Shown piece after piece: positions 1 through 7,892 of a stretch of DNA of 19,138 nucleotides (positions are counted from its first letter, which is position 1; every line of letters starts with the position of its first letter). The notes beneath the pieces are model-generated. The model saw nothing but the letters and a program-made list of their open reading frames with translations. It was not told where the DNA came from and ran no database searches. Location of the stretch: positions 1 through 19,138 of the forward strand of contig JAOPZD010000300.1 of assembly GCA_025964295.1 (NCBI GenBank). The letters are read 5' to 3'. Source of the stretch: Conexibacter sp. Its GTDB lineage: Bacteria > Actinomycetota > Thermoleophilia > Solirubrobacterales > Solirubrobacteraceae. The translations under genes were made by a program, and so were the position numbers.

Positions 1-1402
1 CGCCCGCGCAGACGCCGGCGGCCACGATCATCGCGGGCTGGTAGCCGCTGGCGAGCGCGTGGCCGAGGCTCTGCCCGCCGGCGGCGCCGACCAGCGCCGG
101 CACGGCCGCGATCGCGACCACCCCGCCCAGGCGGGAGGCGGCGTCGTTGATCGCCGACGCCTCCCCGAGGTCGACGTCGTCGACGGCGGCGAGCACCGCC
201 GCTGTCAGCGGGGTCACGGTCAAGCCGAGCCCCAGGCCCCAGAGCAGGGCGGCCGGCAGGATCGTGCCGGCGTAGCTCGCGCCGGGCTGGGCGGTGGAGA
301 CCCAGGCGAACGCCGCGCCGACGGTCAGCATCCCGGAGACCATCAGCCACCGCGGGCCGATCCGCGTGACCAGCGCGCCGCTGAGCGGCGAGATGGCGAG
401 GAAGACCGCCGAGGAGGGGATCAGCGCGGCTCCCGCCTGCGTGGCGGAGTAGCCGAGCTGCAGCTCGCACTGCAGGACGAGCAGGTAGCCCGCTGCGGCG
501 AGCGCGCCGTAGAACAGGACCGTCGTCACGTTGATGGCGTCGAACTGGCGCGACGTGAACAGCGACAGCCGGAGCATCGGGGCGCGCAGACGGCGCTCGG
601 CCGGCAGCAGCGCGGCCAGCGCGAGGACGCCGACCACGGCGGCGACCAGGACGCGGGCGCCGAGCCAGCCGTGCGCCGAGCCGTCGGTCAGGGCGTAGAT
701 CACGCCGCCGAGGCCGACGACGGCCAGCACCGCGCCGAGGGCGTCGGGCGCCAGCTGCGTCCGCGCCTCGCTGCGGTCGGGCACCCGCCGCAGCGCCAGG
801 AGGCCGGCGAGGATCAGCGGGAGGTTGAGCAGGAACACCCAGCGCCACGACGCGTGGTCGACGAGCCATCCGCCGGCGTACGGACCGACGGTGGTCCCGA
901 TCGTCGCCAGCCCCGCCCAGATGCCGATGGCGCGGGCGCGATCGCCGACGCGCAACGTGCCGTTGAGGAGGGCCAGGCTGCTCGGGACGACCAGCGCGGC
1001 GCCGACGCCCTGGGCGACGCGCGCCGCGATCAGGCCGGACACCGACGGCGCGATCGCGCACAGGATCGAGGACACGAACATCACCACCAGCCCGACGGCC
1101 AGCAGCCGCCGGCGCCCGAAGCGATCGGCCAGCGCGCCCGCGACCAGGAGCAGCGCGGCGACCGTCACGAGGTAGGCCGTCAGCGTCCATTGCAGCGCGG
1201 TGACGCTCGCCCCGAGGTCGCGGCCGATCGCCGGGATGGCGACGTTGACCACGTAGGCGTCGAGGAAGCCGACCATCGAGGCCAGCACCGTGGCGGTGAT
1301 CAGCGCGACGCCGGCCGGGCTGCGCAGCGCGATCAGGGGGTCGTCGCCGGCGGCCGGGCGAGCGACGTCGTCCCCGGAGGTCCGCTCATCGATCGTCGGC
1401 AT
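1..1402 (-). CDS. MFS transporter, DHA2 (EmrB/QacA-like) drug exporter, C-terminus cut by window edge
   Basis: Proton-driven efflux pump of the inner membrane, probably 14 transmembrane helices. Translating the minus strand from the ATG at 1402-1400 gives 467 residues with no stop before the window edge. Visible family motifs are the DHA2-type LDAYVVNVAIPAI in helix 1 (about residues 47-59, with the membrane-embedded Asp49), motif A as GALADRFGRRR (89-99), and a motif-C-like GPYAGGWL followed by WRWVFLLNLP (173-196). Hydrophobic helices continue to the edge. The start lies inside the 3' end of the upstream flavoprotein gene (17-nt overlap), so the two are probably translationally coupled. As last gene of the operon it probably exports the substrate or product of the upstream enzymes; this is inferred from context. 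The substrate cannot be read from the sequence. Confidence 0.93.
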   Translation of the reverse strand, partial: MPTIDERTSGDDVARPAAGDDPLIALRSPAGVALITATVLASMVGFLDAYVVNVAIPAIGRDLGASVTALQWTLTAYLVTVAALLLVAGALADRFGRRRLLAVGLVVMFVSSILCAIAPSVSGLIAARVAQGVGAALVVPSSLALLNGTLRVGDRARAIGIWAGLATIGTTVGPYAGGWLVDHASWRWVFLLNLPLILAGLLALRRVPDRSEARTQLAPDALGAVLAVVGLGGVIYALTDGSAHGWLGARVLVAAVVGVLALAALLPAERRLRAPMLRLSLFTSRQFDAINVTTVLFYGALAAAGYLLVLQCELQLGYSATQAGAALIPSSAVFLAISPLSGALVTRIGPRWLMVSGMLTVGAAFAWVSTAQPGASYAGTILPAALLWGLGLGLTVTPLTAAVLAAVDDVDLGEASAINDAASRLGGVVAIAAVPALVGAAGGQSLGHALASGYQPAMIVAAGVCAG

Positions 1403-2755
1403 GGGGCAGCGCTCCTTCGGGCGTACGGGCGCGCACGATCTCGGCGTGCAGCGCGTGGAGCGCCGCGAGGTAGATCTCGGAGAACGTCGGGAAGGGCTGG
1501 ATCGTGTCGCGCAGGACGTCGAGCGGGACGCGGGCGCGGATCGCCAGCGTGGCCTGCTGCAGCCACTCGCCGGCCTCGGGGCCGAGCGCGTAGGCGCCGG
1601 TCAGCCGCTCGCCGTCGCTCAACAACGTCAAGAAGCCGTTGGACTCCGCGTAGGCGCGCGAGTAGGTCTCCATCTTGGGGACCTCGGCCATCGCGGCGGT
1701 CGCGCTGAAGCGGGCCTCCGGCGCGCCGACTGTCGCGGCCTGGGGGTCGGTGAAGACCACGCGCGGCACCGCGTCGTAGTGCGCCTCGCGCGGTTCGCGG
1801 CCGATGACGTTGGCGGCGACGACGTCGCCCTGGTACTTGCCGACGTGGGTCAGCGGCCAGATGCCGGTCACGTCGCCGATGGCCCACAGGCCCTCGCCCA
1901 CCCGCTGGTGCGCGTCGACCGCGATGCCGTCGGGGTTGGCCTCGACGCCCACGGTCTCCAGGCCGATCCCGGCGACGCGCGGGCGCCGGCCGGTGGCGAC
2001 CAGCAGCCGGTCACCGCGCAGCTCGCGGCCGTCGTCGAGCACCAGGACGTAGTCCTCGCCGTCACGGCGGGCGGCGGTCGCGCGCGCGCCGAGGACGACC
2101 TCGATGCCGTCGCGGCGCAGGACCTCGGCCAGCGCCTCGCCCAGGGGCGCGGGCTCGCGCGGGAGGACGCGCTCGCCGCCGACCAGCGCGACCTCGCCGC
2201 CGAACCGGCGCACGGCCTGGGCCATCTCGACGCCGACCGGCCCGGCGCCGAGCACGAGCAGGCGACGGGGGACCGCCTTCATGCCGGTCACCTCGCGGTT
2301 GGTCCAGATCCCCTCCAGCTCGCGCAGGCCCGCCACGGGCGGCACGAAGGGCGCGGCGCCGGTGGCGATGACGATGTCGCGCGCGGTGTGGCGGACGCCG
2401 CCGACCTCGACGACGCGCGGCCCGGCGAGCCGCCCGGTGCCGCGCAGCAGGTCGATGCCGGCGTTCGCCAGCCAGCGCTCCTGGCCGGCGTCGGAGTAGT
2501 TGGACACCATGAAGTCGCGCCATGCCAGCGCCGCCGCGACGTCGACCTACGCGCTCGCCGCCGCCACGCGCGCGCCGTGGACCGCCTCGCCCGGGCGCAG
2601 CAGCGTCTTGGACGGGATGCAGGCCCAGTAGGAGCACTCGCCGCCGACCAGCTCGCGCTCGACGAGCGCGACGCGCAGGCCGCCTTCGGCCAGCGCGCCG
2701 GCGCAGTGCTCGCCGGGCGAGCCGCCGCCGACGACGATGGCGTCGTAGTCATAGC

Positions 2756-2759
<4 letters not shown>
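1386..2759 (-). pseudogene. FAD/NAD(P)-dependent class-I disulfide-reductase-like flavoprotein interrupted by an in-frame TAG
   Basis: A 457-codon reading frame with the layout of the dihydrolipoamide dehydrogenase/mercuric reductase superfamily. The N-terminal Rossmann motif is [11 protein letters not shown] (residues 8-18), the redox-active pair is Cys42 and Cys47 in [15 protein letters not shown], a second Rossmann motif GAGPVGVE lies near 171-178, and the FAD motif AIGDVTG near 293-299. Codon 71 is TAG (minus strand, 2549-2547). It splits the frame into a 70-residue N-terminal piece and a downstream piece whose first ATG is codon 84 (2510). The frame is the same on both sides, so this is a nonsense change rather than a frameshift. 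The usual C-terminal HPT-SE acid-base His is Phe423 here (PFPTFSE). The start ATG overlaps the upstream VOC stop codon as ATGA. It may be a true pseudogene, a strain polymorphism or a sequencing error. Family assignment is firm; activity is doubtful. Confidence 0.85.
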
Positions 2760-3370
<611 letters not shown>

Positions 3371-3414
3371 GTTGTTGCTCTCCGTGGGTGGTGGTGTGGT
3401 TGTTGTCGGGTGGG

Positions 3415-4128
3415 TCAGTGGCCGGCGCTCTGGCCGCCGTCGATGTGCAGGAACTCGCCGGTGACGAACGGCGAGGACTCCAGGTAGAGGACGCCGCGCA
3501 CGATGTCGTCGATCTCGCCCAGGCGCTGCAAGGGGTGGAGCTGGGCGAGGCCCTCGTAGGCGTCCGGGTCGTGCATGGACGTCTTGATGACGCCCGGGGA
3601 GACGGCGTTGACGCGGATGCCGCTGGCGGCGTACTCGATGGCCAGGGACCTGGTCGCCGCGGCCACGCCGCCCTTGGTCAGCGACGCCAGCGCCGAGGGC
3701 ACGCTCGAGCTGGCGTGCTCGACGAGCGTCGTGGTGATGTTGACCACGTGGCCGTGGCCGCGCCCGCGCATGTGGTCGATGGCGGGGCGGGTGACGTGGA
3801 AGAAGCCGTCGAGGTTGACGCCGACCGCGGAGTCGTAGTCCGCGGCGGAGTACTCGGTGAAGGGCTTGGCGATGAACACGCCGGCGTTGTTGACGAGCGT
3901 GTCGATGCGGCCGAAGCGCTCCAGCGCGATGTCCATGATGCGCTGCGCGGTCTCGGCCTCGGAGATGTCCCCGGCGACCGTCAGGACCTCCGGGTCGGAG
4001 ACGGGGCGGATCGACCGCGCGGTGGCGACGACGGAGAAGCCCCGGACGCGGTAGGCGGTGACGAGCGCGGCGCCGATGCCGCGCGAGGCGCCGGTGATCA
4101 GCGCGACCTTGTTGTCGCACTCGGTCAT
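3415..4128 (-). CDS. SDR-fold protein with a degenerate catalytic site
   Basis: 237 residues, normal length for a classical short-chain dehydrogenase/reductase. The cofactor motif TGASRGIG (12-19), NNAGV (80-84), a Rossmann fold and the C-terminal GEFLHIDGGQS are intact, so NAD(P) binding is likely. The active site is not: in the segment that normally carries Tyr-x-x-x-Lys, the sequence is SALASLTKGG, so Lys152 is present but position 148 is Ala. The catalytic Ser position (about 134, in NITTT) is Thr. It may have an altered mechanism, act on a substrate that needs no Tyr acid, or be a binding partner. The start ATG overlaps the stop of the upstream isomerase-like gene as ATGA, which implies coupled translation. 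Fold is certain; reaction is unknown. Confidence 0.93.
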   Translation of the reverse strand: MTECDNKVALITGASRGIGAALVTAYRVRGFSVVATARSIRPVSDPEVLTVAGDISEAETAQRIMDIALERFGRIDTLVNNAGVFIAKPFTEYSAADYDSAVGVNLDGFFHVTRPAIDHMRGRGHGHVVNITTTLVEHASSSVPSALASLTKGGVAAATRSLAIEYAASGIRVNAVSPGVIKTSMHDPDAYEGLAQLHPLQRLGEIDDIVRGVLYLESSPFVTGEFLHIDGGQSAGH

Positions 4129-4424
4129 GGCTGCGCCAGGCCCGGGTCGTTGGGGTGCTCGCCGAGCGCGGCGACGGAGATCTCCATCCAGGGGTACAGC
4201 GGCAGCGACTCCAGGATCGTCTGCAGCTCCTGGTCGCCGGCCGCGCGGTAGAGGCCGAGCGCTCGCAGGCGGCCGTCCTCGGGCAGCGGCTTCCAGACGC
4301 GCAGCGCATGACCCTGCCGCGCCAGCTCCGCGACGCGGGCTCCCTCGCCCGCCTTGCGCTCCTCGACCTCGGACGGCGGCGTGCCGTCGGGGACGGTGGT
4401 GGTGAAGTCGACGAGGTACTCCAT
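4125..4424 (-). CDS. Muconolactone delta-isomerase family protein
   Basis: 99 residues, close to the 90-97 of muconolactone delta-isomerase (CatC), which in the beta-ketoadipate pathway converts muconolactone to 3-oxoadipate enol-lactone. Family features are the start EYLVDFTTTVP, a long helix with EERKAGEGARVAELARQG (21-38), a short LRVWK strand, and the C-terminal LPLYPWMEISVAALGEHP (74-91). That last stretch resembles the SSLPLFPYM...V.PL..HP of CatC. No catB or catD accompanies it, so the substrate may be another unsaturated lactone, or it may be a fold relative. An AAGGAG ribosome site sits 9 nt before the ATG. It is second in the operon, 45 bp after the DUF3237 gene, and its stop overlaps the SDR start. 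Confidence 0.88.
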   Translation of the reverse strand: MEYLVDFTTTVPDGTPPSEVEERKAGEGARVAELARQGHALRVWKPLPEDGRLRALGLYRAAGDQELQTILESLPLYPWMEISVAALGEHPNDPGLAQP

Positions 4425-4469
4425 GGCGATGGGCTCCTTGGGCGGCGCGAGCGGGTGGTGGGTGGTCGG

Positions 4470-4973
4470 TCAGGCCACGAGGTAGACGTCGTAGGCGACG
4501 CCGTCGGGTCGACGGGCGCCGACGGCGACGAAGACGCCGTCGTTGAGCCAGGCCAGGTCGCGATCGGCGGTCTCGATCGACGCCTGGGTGCGGAACGTGT
4601 ACTCCTTGGGTGAGACCTCCTCACCGCGGGCGAGGCGGGCGAGCGCCTCCGGCGGGCCGTGCCGCACGCCGGTGGAGGTGACGAGCAGCAGCGCCCCGGC
4701 GTGCGTGCGCAGCGTGTAGCGGATGTCGGCGACCGCGCTGCCGTCCGGCCGCAGGATCTGCCAGTCGGCGCCGCCGCCGGGGACGAGCGCACCGGCGAGG
4801 CCGGGACCCTCGAAGCGCCCGCCGGTGTACGCGACGACCCGCCGATGGCCCTTGGGCGTCTGTCCGAGGTCCAGCGGCGCGGCGAGCTCGGCCCGGAGGC
4901 GGTAGACGAGCCGCAGCCCCGGCAGCGGCAGCTCGCCGGCCGCGGGAGCGGCATCTGGGGTGACCGGCGACAT
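4470..4973 (-). CDS. DUF3237 (UPF0311) family protein, first gene of operon
   Basis: 167 residues, cytoplasmic, with no signal peptide. The DUF3237 pattern is clear: a beta-rich barrel-like protein with LDLGQTPKGHRRVV (34-47), GGRFEGPGLAGALVPGGGADW (51-71), RYTLRT (85-90) and a C-terminal LNDGVFVAVGARRPDGVAYDVYLV. The biochemical role of the family is not established to my knowledge, but members often occur near aromatic or lipid-like degradation genes. A weak AGGA lies 8 nt upstream of the ATG. It is the first gene of the leftward operon and shares its 96-bp upstream region with the divergent LysR gene, which is the likely regulator. Family assignment is confident; no reaction is proposed. 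Confidence 0.9.
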   Translation of the reverse strand: MSPVTPDAAPAAGELPLPGLRLVYRLRAELAAPLDLGQTPKGHRRVVAYTGGRFEGPGLAGALVPGGGADWQILRPDGSAVADIRYTLRTHAGALLLVTSTGVRHGPPEALARLARGEEVSPKEYTFRTQASIETADRDLAWLNDGVFVAVGARRPDGVAYDVYLVA

Positions 4974-5010
4974 GCGGTCGATCCTGCACCACGCGGACCG
5001 CCACCGCCAC

Positions 5011-5043
5011 GACCAAGTTGGTCACGCTGGTAGCCACGGGCTA
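5011..5043. promoter_or_regulatory. Probable LysR operator: two dyads in the divergent promoter
   Basis: The 96-bp gap between the LysR gene and the DUF3237 gene holds a perfect 13-nt palindrome, GACCAAGTTGGTC (5011-5023), and a second dyad, TAGCCACGGGCTA (5031-5043), which fits the LysR T-N11-A rule with 5-bp arms. The centres are at 5017 and 5037, 20 bp apart, or about two helical turns. This layout suits a LysR-type tetramer controlling both directions. Binding by the adjacent LysR protein is inferred. Confidence 0.55.
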
Positions 5044-5069
5044 ACACCGAACGACTACGGTTGGCTGCT

Positions 5070-6032
5070 GTGGAACTGCGCCAGCTGCGCTACTTCGTCA
5101 CGGTGGCCGAGGAGCTGCACTTCGGGCGCGCCGCGCAGCGCCTGCACATCGCCGCGCCGTCCTTGTCCCAGCAGATCAAGGCGCTGGAGCGCAACGTCGG
5201 CGCGGCGCTGTTCGAGCGCGACCGCCGGCACGTCGCGCTGACCGCCGCCGGCCGCCAGCTGCTCCCCGACGCGCGCGAGATGCTCGCCCTCGCCGCCGCC
5301 GCGCAGCGCCGGATCGCCGGCACGACCGGCCCGCTGCGGGTCGGCTACGTCAGCTGGCTGCCGGACCAGCTCGTGGCCTCGATCAACTCCGACGTCCGCA
5401 TCGACGAATGGGTCATGCCGAGCCACGTCCAGGTCGGGCGCGTCGCCGACGGCGGCCTGGACGCGGCGATCGCCTGGGCCTCCAGCGGCGACGAGCGGCT
5501 CGACCTCCAGCTCCTCTGGCCCGAGCCGCTGCACGCCGTGGCGCCCGCGACCTTCGACGCCGAGGCCGTGGCGGCCTCCTCGGTCCGGGTGCTGATCGAT
5601 GCCGACCTCACCTCCTGGGACGCCTGGAACCACTTCGCCGTCGACTTCGCCGAGGAGGCCGGCGCGCGCGTCGTCCACGTCGACGACGGCGGCATCGCCG
5701 GCCCGGGGTTCTATGACCGCTGCCGCCGCATCGGCACGCCGGTCCTCGAGTCGCCCAAGCGCCACGCCGCGCCGATGCCCGCCGGGCTGCGCATCCGGGA
5801 GGTCCGCGACCCCACTCCGCTGTGGTGCTGGTCGCTGGTCACCCGCGCCGACGACCACCGTCCCACCGTGGTGGCCCTGCGCGAGGACGCGCTGGCGCTC
5901 ACGCGCGCGGCGGGCCTCCACGTCCAGCCGGACACCGCCTCCTGGGTGCCGCCGCGCGACCCCCATCTGGCGGCCGTCGCCGGCCTCCCGCGCGCTAGCC
6001 AGCCGGAGCGGGAGGCGGGGGCTCGACCGTGA
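5070..6032 (+). CDS. LysR-family transcriptional regulator
   Basis: 320 residues. The N-terminal winged helix-turn-helix is textbook LysR: ELRQLRYFVTVAEELHFGRAA (2-22), APSLSQQIKALE (29-40), and LFERDRRHVALTAAG (47-61). From about residue 88 a periplasmic-binding-protein-like effector domain follows (GPLRVGYVSWLPDQL), more divergent than the DNA-binding part. The GTG at 5070 places the protein at the canonical [M/V]ELRQLRYF start; an in-frame TTG at 5061 would add three residues. It is divergent from the DUF3237-to-MFS operon and probably controls it in response to a pathway intermediate. Its last 38 nt overlap the convergent HxlR gene. The ligand cannot be predicted. Confidence 0.94.
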   Translation: MELRQLRYFVTVAEELHFGRAAQRLHIAAPSLSQQIKALERNVGAALFERDRRHVALTAAGRQLLPDAREMLALAAAAQRRIAGTTGPLRVGYVSWLPDQLVASINSDVRIDEWVMPSHVQVGRVADGGLDAAIAWASSGDERLDLQLLWPEPLHAVAPATFDAEAVAASSVRVLIDADLTSWDAWNHFAVDFAEEAGARVVHVDDGGIAGPGFYDRCRRIGTPVLESPKRHAAPMPAGLRIREVRDPTPLWCWSLVTRADDHRPTVVALREDALALTRAAGLHVQPDTASWVPPRDPHLAAVAGLPRASQPEREAGARP

Positions 6033-6525
6033 CGTCGACGTCTCGCGCCTGCAGCGGCTGGTGGCAGTGGGCGCAGGCGAGCGACGGCTCGGCCGGGTGC
6101 CCGCACGTGCGGTGCGTCAGGTGCAGCTTGGCCGCGTCGGTGTTGCCGGCGCCCAGGTGGCGGTCGGCCCACGAGAGCAGGCCGAGGATCACGGGGTAGA
6201 GGTCGAGCGCGCGGTCGGTGAGGCGGTACTCGTACCAGTCGGGGTCGGTGCGGTAGCGCACGCGCTCGAACATCCCGTCGGCGGTCAGGCGCTTGAGGCG
6301 GTCGGCCAGCACGTTGCGGGCGATCCCGAGGTTGCGCTGCATCTCGCCGTAGCGGCGCACGCCGAAGAACGCCTCGCGCAGGATCAGGAACGTCCAGCGG
6401 TCGCTGACGACGTTGACGGCGATCTCGACGCCGTCGCGCTGCGGGCGGGCCGGCAGCTGGTTGTTCGGGGGCAACTGGTTTCGCTCTCGATCTGGCCTTG
6501 ATTGCGAACTGGTTTCGATGCGCAA
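5995..6525 (-). CDS. HxlR-family winged-helix regulator
   Basis: Up to 176 residues. The HxlR domain spans about 33-125: VVSDRWTFLILREAFFGVRRYGEMQRNLGIARNVLADRLKRL, then the wing and EYRLTDRALDLYPVI. A C-terminal tail carries Cys141, Cys151 and Cys154 with nearby His (HRTCGH...CAHCH), which looks like a small metal-binding knuckle. The N-terminal sensor Cys of redox-type HxlR proteins such as YodB is absent. The start is uncertain. The longest frame uses TTG at 6525, but a TATGGT -10-like box on this strand (6530-6525) and repeated operator sequences overlap that region, so TTG at 6474 is a credible alternative. It is divergent from the hydrolase at 6567, which it probably represses, and is tail-to-tail with the LysR gene. 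Confidence 0.88.
   Translation of the reverse strand: MRIETSSQSRPDRERNQLPPNNQLPARPQRDGVEIAVNVVSDRWTFLILREAFFGVRRYGEMQRNLGIARNVLADRLKRLTADGMFERVRYRTDPDWYEYRLTDRALDLYPVILGLLSWADRHLGAGNTDAAKLHLTHRTCGHPAEPSLACAHCHQPLQARDVDVTVEPPPPAPAG
6473..6517. repeat. Direct repeat AACTGGTTTCG x2, probable HxlR operator
   Basis: An 11-bp sequence, AACTGGTTTCG, occurs at 6473-6483 and again at 6507-6517, 34 bp start to start. The second copy is flanked by TTGCG (6502-6506) and CGCAA (6521-6525), which form an outer dyad. A looser relative (AGCTGGTTGTTCG) lies just before the first copy. The location between divergent regulator and hydrolase genes suggests binding sites for the HxlR protein. The role is inferred. 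Confidence 0.5.
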
Positions 6526-6566
6526 CCATAGCGTGGACCCCGCCGCACGAACAGGAGCAGATCTCC

Positions 6567-7532
6567 ATGACGTCCACGAACGCCCCGGTCGATCCCCCCG
6601 AGACCGTCGCCGACGCCCCCGCCGCGCGGGAGAAGGTGCGCTTCGCCAGCGGTGCGACGACCTGCGCCGCCTGGCACTACCCGGGGACCAACGGCGGCTG
6701 CGTCGTCATGGCGGCCGGGCTCGCGGTGACCAAGGAGCCGGGCACCGACCGGATCGCCGCGCGCCTCAACGAGGCGGGCTTCGCGGTCCTGGCCTTCGAC
6801 TACCGCCACCTCGGCGAGAGCGGCGGGCAGCCGCGCCAGATCGCCGACTTCGGCCGCCAGCGCGAGGACCTGCACGCGGCGATCGCGTTCGCGCGCACCC
6901 TCGCCGGCGTCGACCCGGCCCGCGTCGCCGTCTGGGGGTTCTCCTCCTCCGGGGGCCACGTCTTCCCGGTCGCGGCGCGCGACCCCGAGCTGGCCGCGGC
7001 GATCGCCCACGCGCCGCTGGCCGACGGTCCCGCCGCCTTCCCCAACGCGCTGCGTCACCAGGCGCCGACGGCCGCCCTGCGCTTCTTCGGTCGCGCGATC
7101 CGCGACGCCGTCGGCCTGCGGCTGGGCCGCGAGCCGCTGCTGATCCCGCTGGCCGGGCCGCGCGGGACGGTCACGTCGCTCACCACGCCCGACGCCCAGA
7201 CGGGCGCCGGCGCGCTGGACCCCGGCGGCCGCCATCCCGAGTGGCGGCAGGAGGTCGCCGCCAGCTCCGCGCTGCACACCGGGCTCTACCGGCCGGGCCG
7301 GGCCGCGTCGCGCGTGGCGTGCCCGCTGCTCGTCCTCGTCTACGACGACGACGGCGTCGCGGTGCCCCACGCGGCGGTCGCGGCCGGCGAGCGCGCGCCG
7401 CGCGGGGAGGTCGCGCACCTGCCCGGCGGCCACTACGCCGCGTTCCTCGATCAGCACGAGCCGACGATCGAGATCCTCGTCGGCTTCCTCGAGCGCCACC
7501 TGCTCGACCGCCCGCCCGTGCCGGGAAGGTAG
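6567..7532 (+). CDS. Alpha/beta hydrolase
   Basis: 321 residues, cytoplasmic. The fold is shown by VVMAAGLAVTKEPGTDRIAARLNEAGFAVLAFDYRHLGESGG, a dienelactone-hydrolase/peptidase-like beginning. The nucleophile elbow is GFSSSGG with Ser126, the acid is in VYDDDG (Asp260-262), and the base is His289 in GGHYAAF. An insert of about 80 residues (about 160-240) forms a lid or cap. It probably hydrolyses an ester, lactone or peptide-like substrate. An AGGAG lies 9 nt before the ATG, which fixes the start. The divergent HxlR gene is the likely regulator. The substrate cannot be specified. Confidence 0.92.
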   Translation: MTSTNAPVDPPETVADAPAAREKVRFASGATTCAAWHYPGTNGGCVVMAAGLAVTKEPGTDRIAARLNEAGFAVLAFDYRHLGESGGQPRQIADFGRQREDLHAAIAFARTLAGVDPARVAVWGFSSSGGHVFPVAARDPELAAAIAHAPLADGPAAFPNALRHQAPTAALRFFGRAIRDAVGLRLGREPLLIPLAGPRGTVTSLTTPDAQTGAGALDPGGRHPEWRQEVAASSALHTGLYRPGRAASRVACPLLVLVYDDDGVAVPHAAVAAGERAPRGEVAHLPGGHYAAFLDQHEPTIEILVGFLERHLLDRPPVPGR

Positions 7533-7892
7533 CCGTCATCCCCGGGCAGGGCACCCGTCCCATGGTTTCGGTGACGGGCGAACGGGGAGGTCGGCAGCAG
7601 GGCGCCAGGCCTCCAGGGTATTGAGTTCGCCCGGCCAGGCACCTCAGGGCGCGAGGACGCGCGGCGCCTCCACAAGGGGCCCCGCGGCCTCGCGTCCGCC
7701 TTGACTTCTCCTGCCCGGCCACGCCGACGCGCTCATCCCGCCGTCGCCGTCCAGCTCGGCCCGTCGCCGAGGCCTGTCGGCGAGGCTCAAGGGCTTCTCG
7801 TGACGTGATCGTCATCACGGGCCATTGCGTTGTCACCCTGCGGACCTGTACGGTCGCCCTGCGCTGGAGGCGCCGGGGTCGAGGAGAAGGTC
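7533..7892. other. 360-bp region with no recognised gene
   Basis: I see no credible protein here. It contains several GC-rich inverted repeats, for example GGACGCG (7655-7661) with CGCGTCC (7691-7697), which could end transcription of the hydrolase gene. A perfect dyad lies at 7804-7819 and is listed separately. The rest is probably the leader and promoter of the secreted protein at 7893. Confidence 0.5.
7804..7819. promoter_or_regulatory. 16-bp dyad, possible operator upstream of secreted protein
   Basis: CGTGATCGTCATCACG has perfect 6-bp arms (CGTGAT and ATCACG) around a 4-nt centre, about 74 bp before the GTG start of the secreted protein. A weak promoter-like pair, TTGCGT (7826-7831) and TGTACG 16 nt later, follows it. 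This is the position expected for a regulator site, but no regulator gene is adjacent. Confidence 0.35.

Noticed and set aside
59..1708. Long plus-strand open frame of about 549 codons
   Set aside because: Composition is Arg/Gly/Asp/Gln-rich without motifs, and it lies antisense to the MFS and flavoprotein genes, whose minus-strand translations show clear family motifs.
2547..2549. TAG read as a recoded amino acid in the flavoprotein
   Set aside because: No pyrrolysine system or recoding structure is visible, and homologous motifs do not call for a special residue here. Nonsense mutation or sequence error is simpler.
3380..3414. GT-rich stretch between the VOC and SDR genes as a repeat element
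   Set aside because: Short, irregular low complexity with no defined unit; it is more likely an ordinary operon spacer.
7577..7632. GGGCGAAC and GTTCGCCC inverted pair as a mobile-element end or attachment site
   Set aside because: Eight-bp arms with a long spacer are expected by chance in such GC-rich DNA, and no integrase or transposase is nearby.
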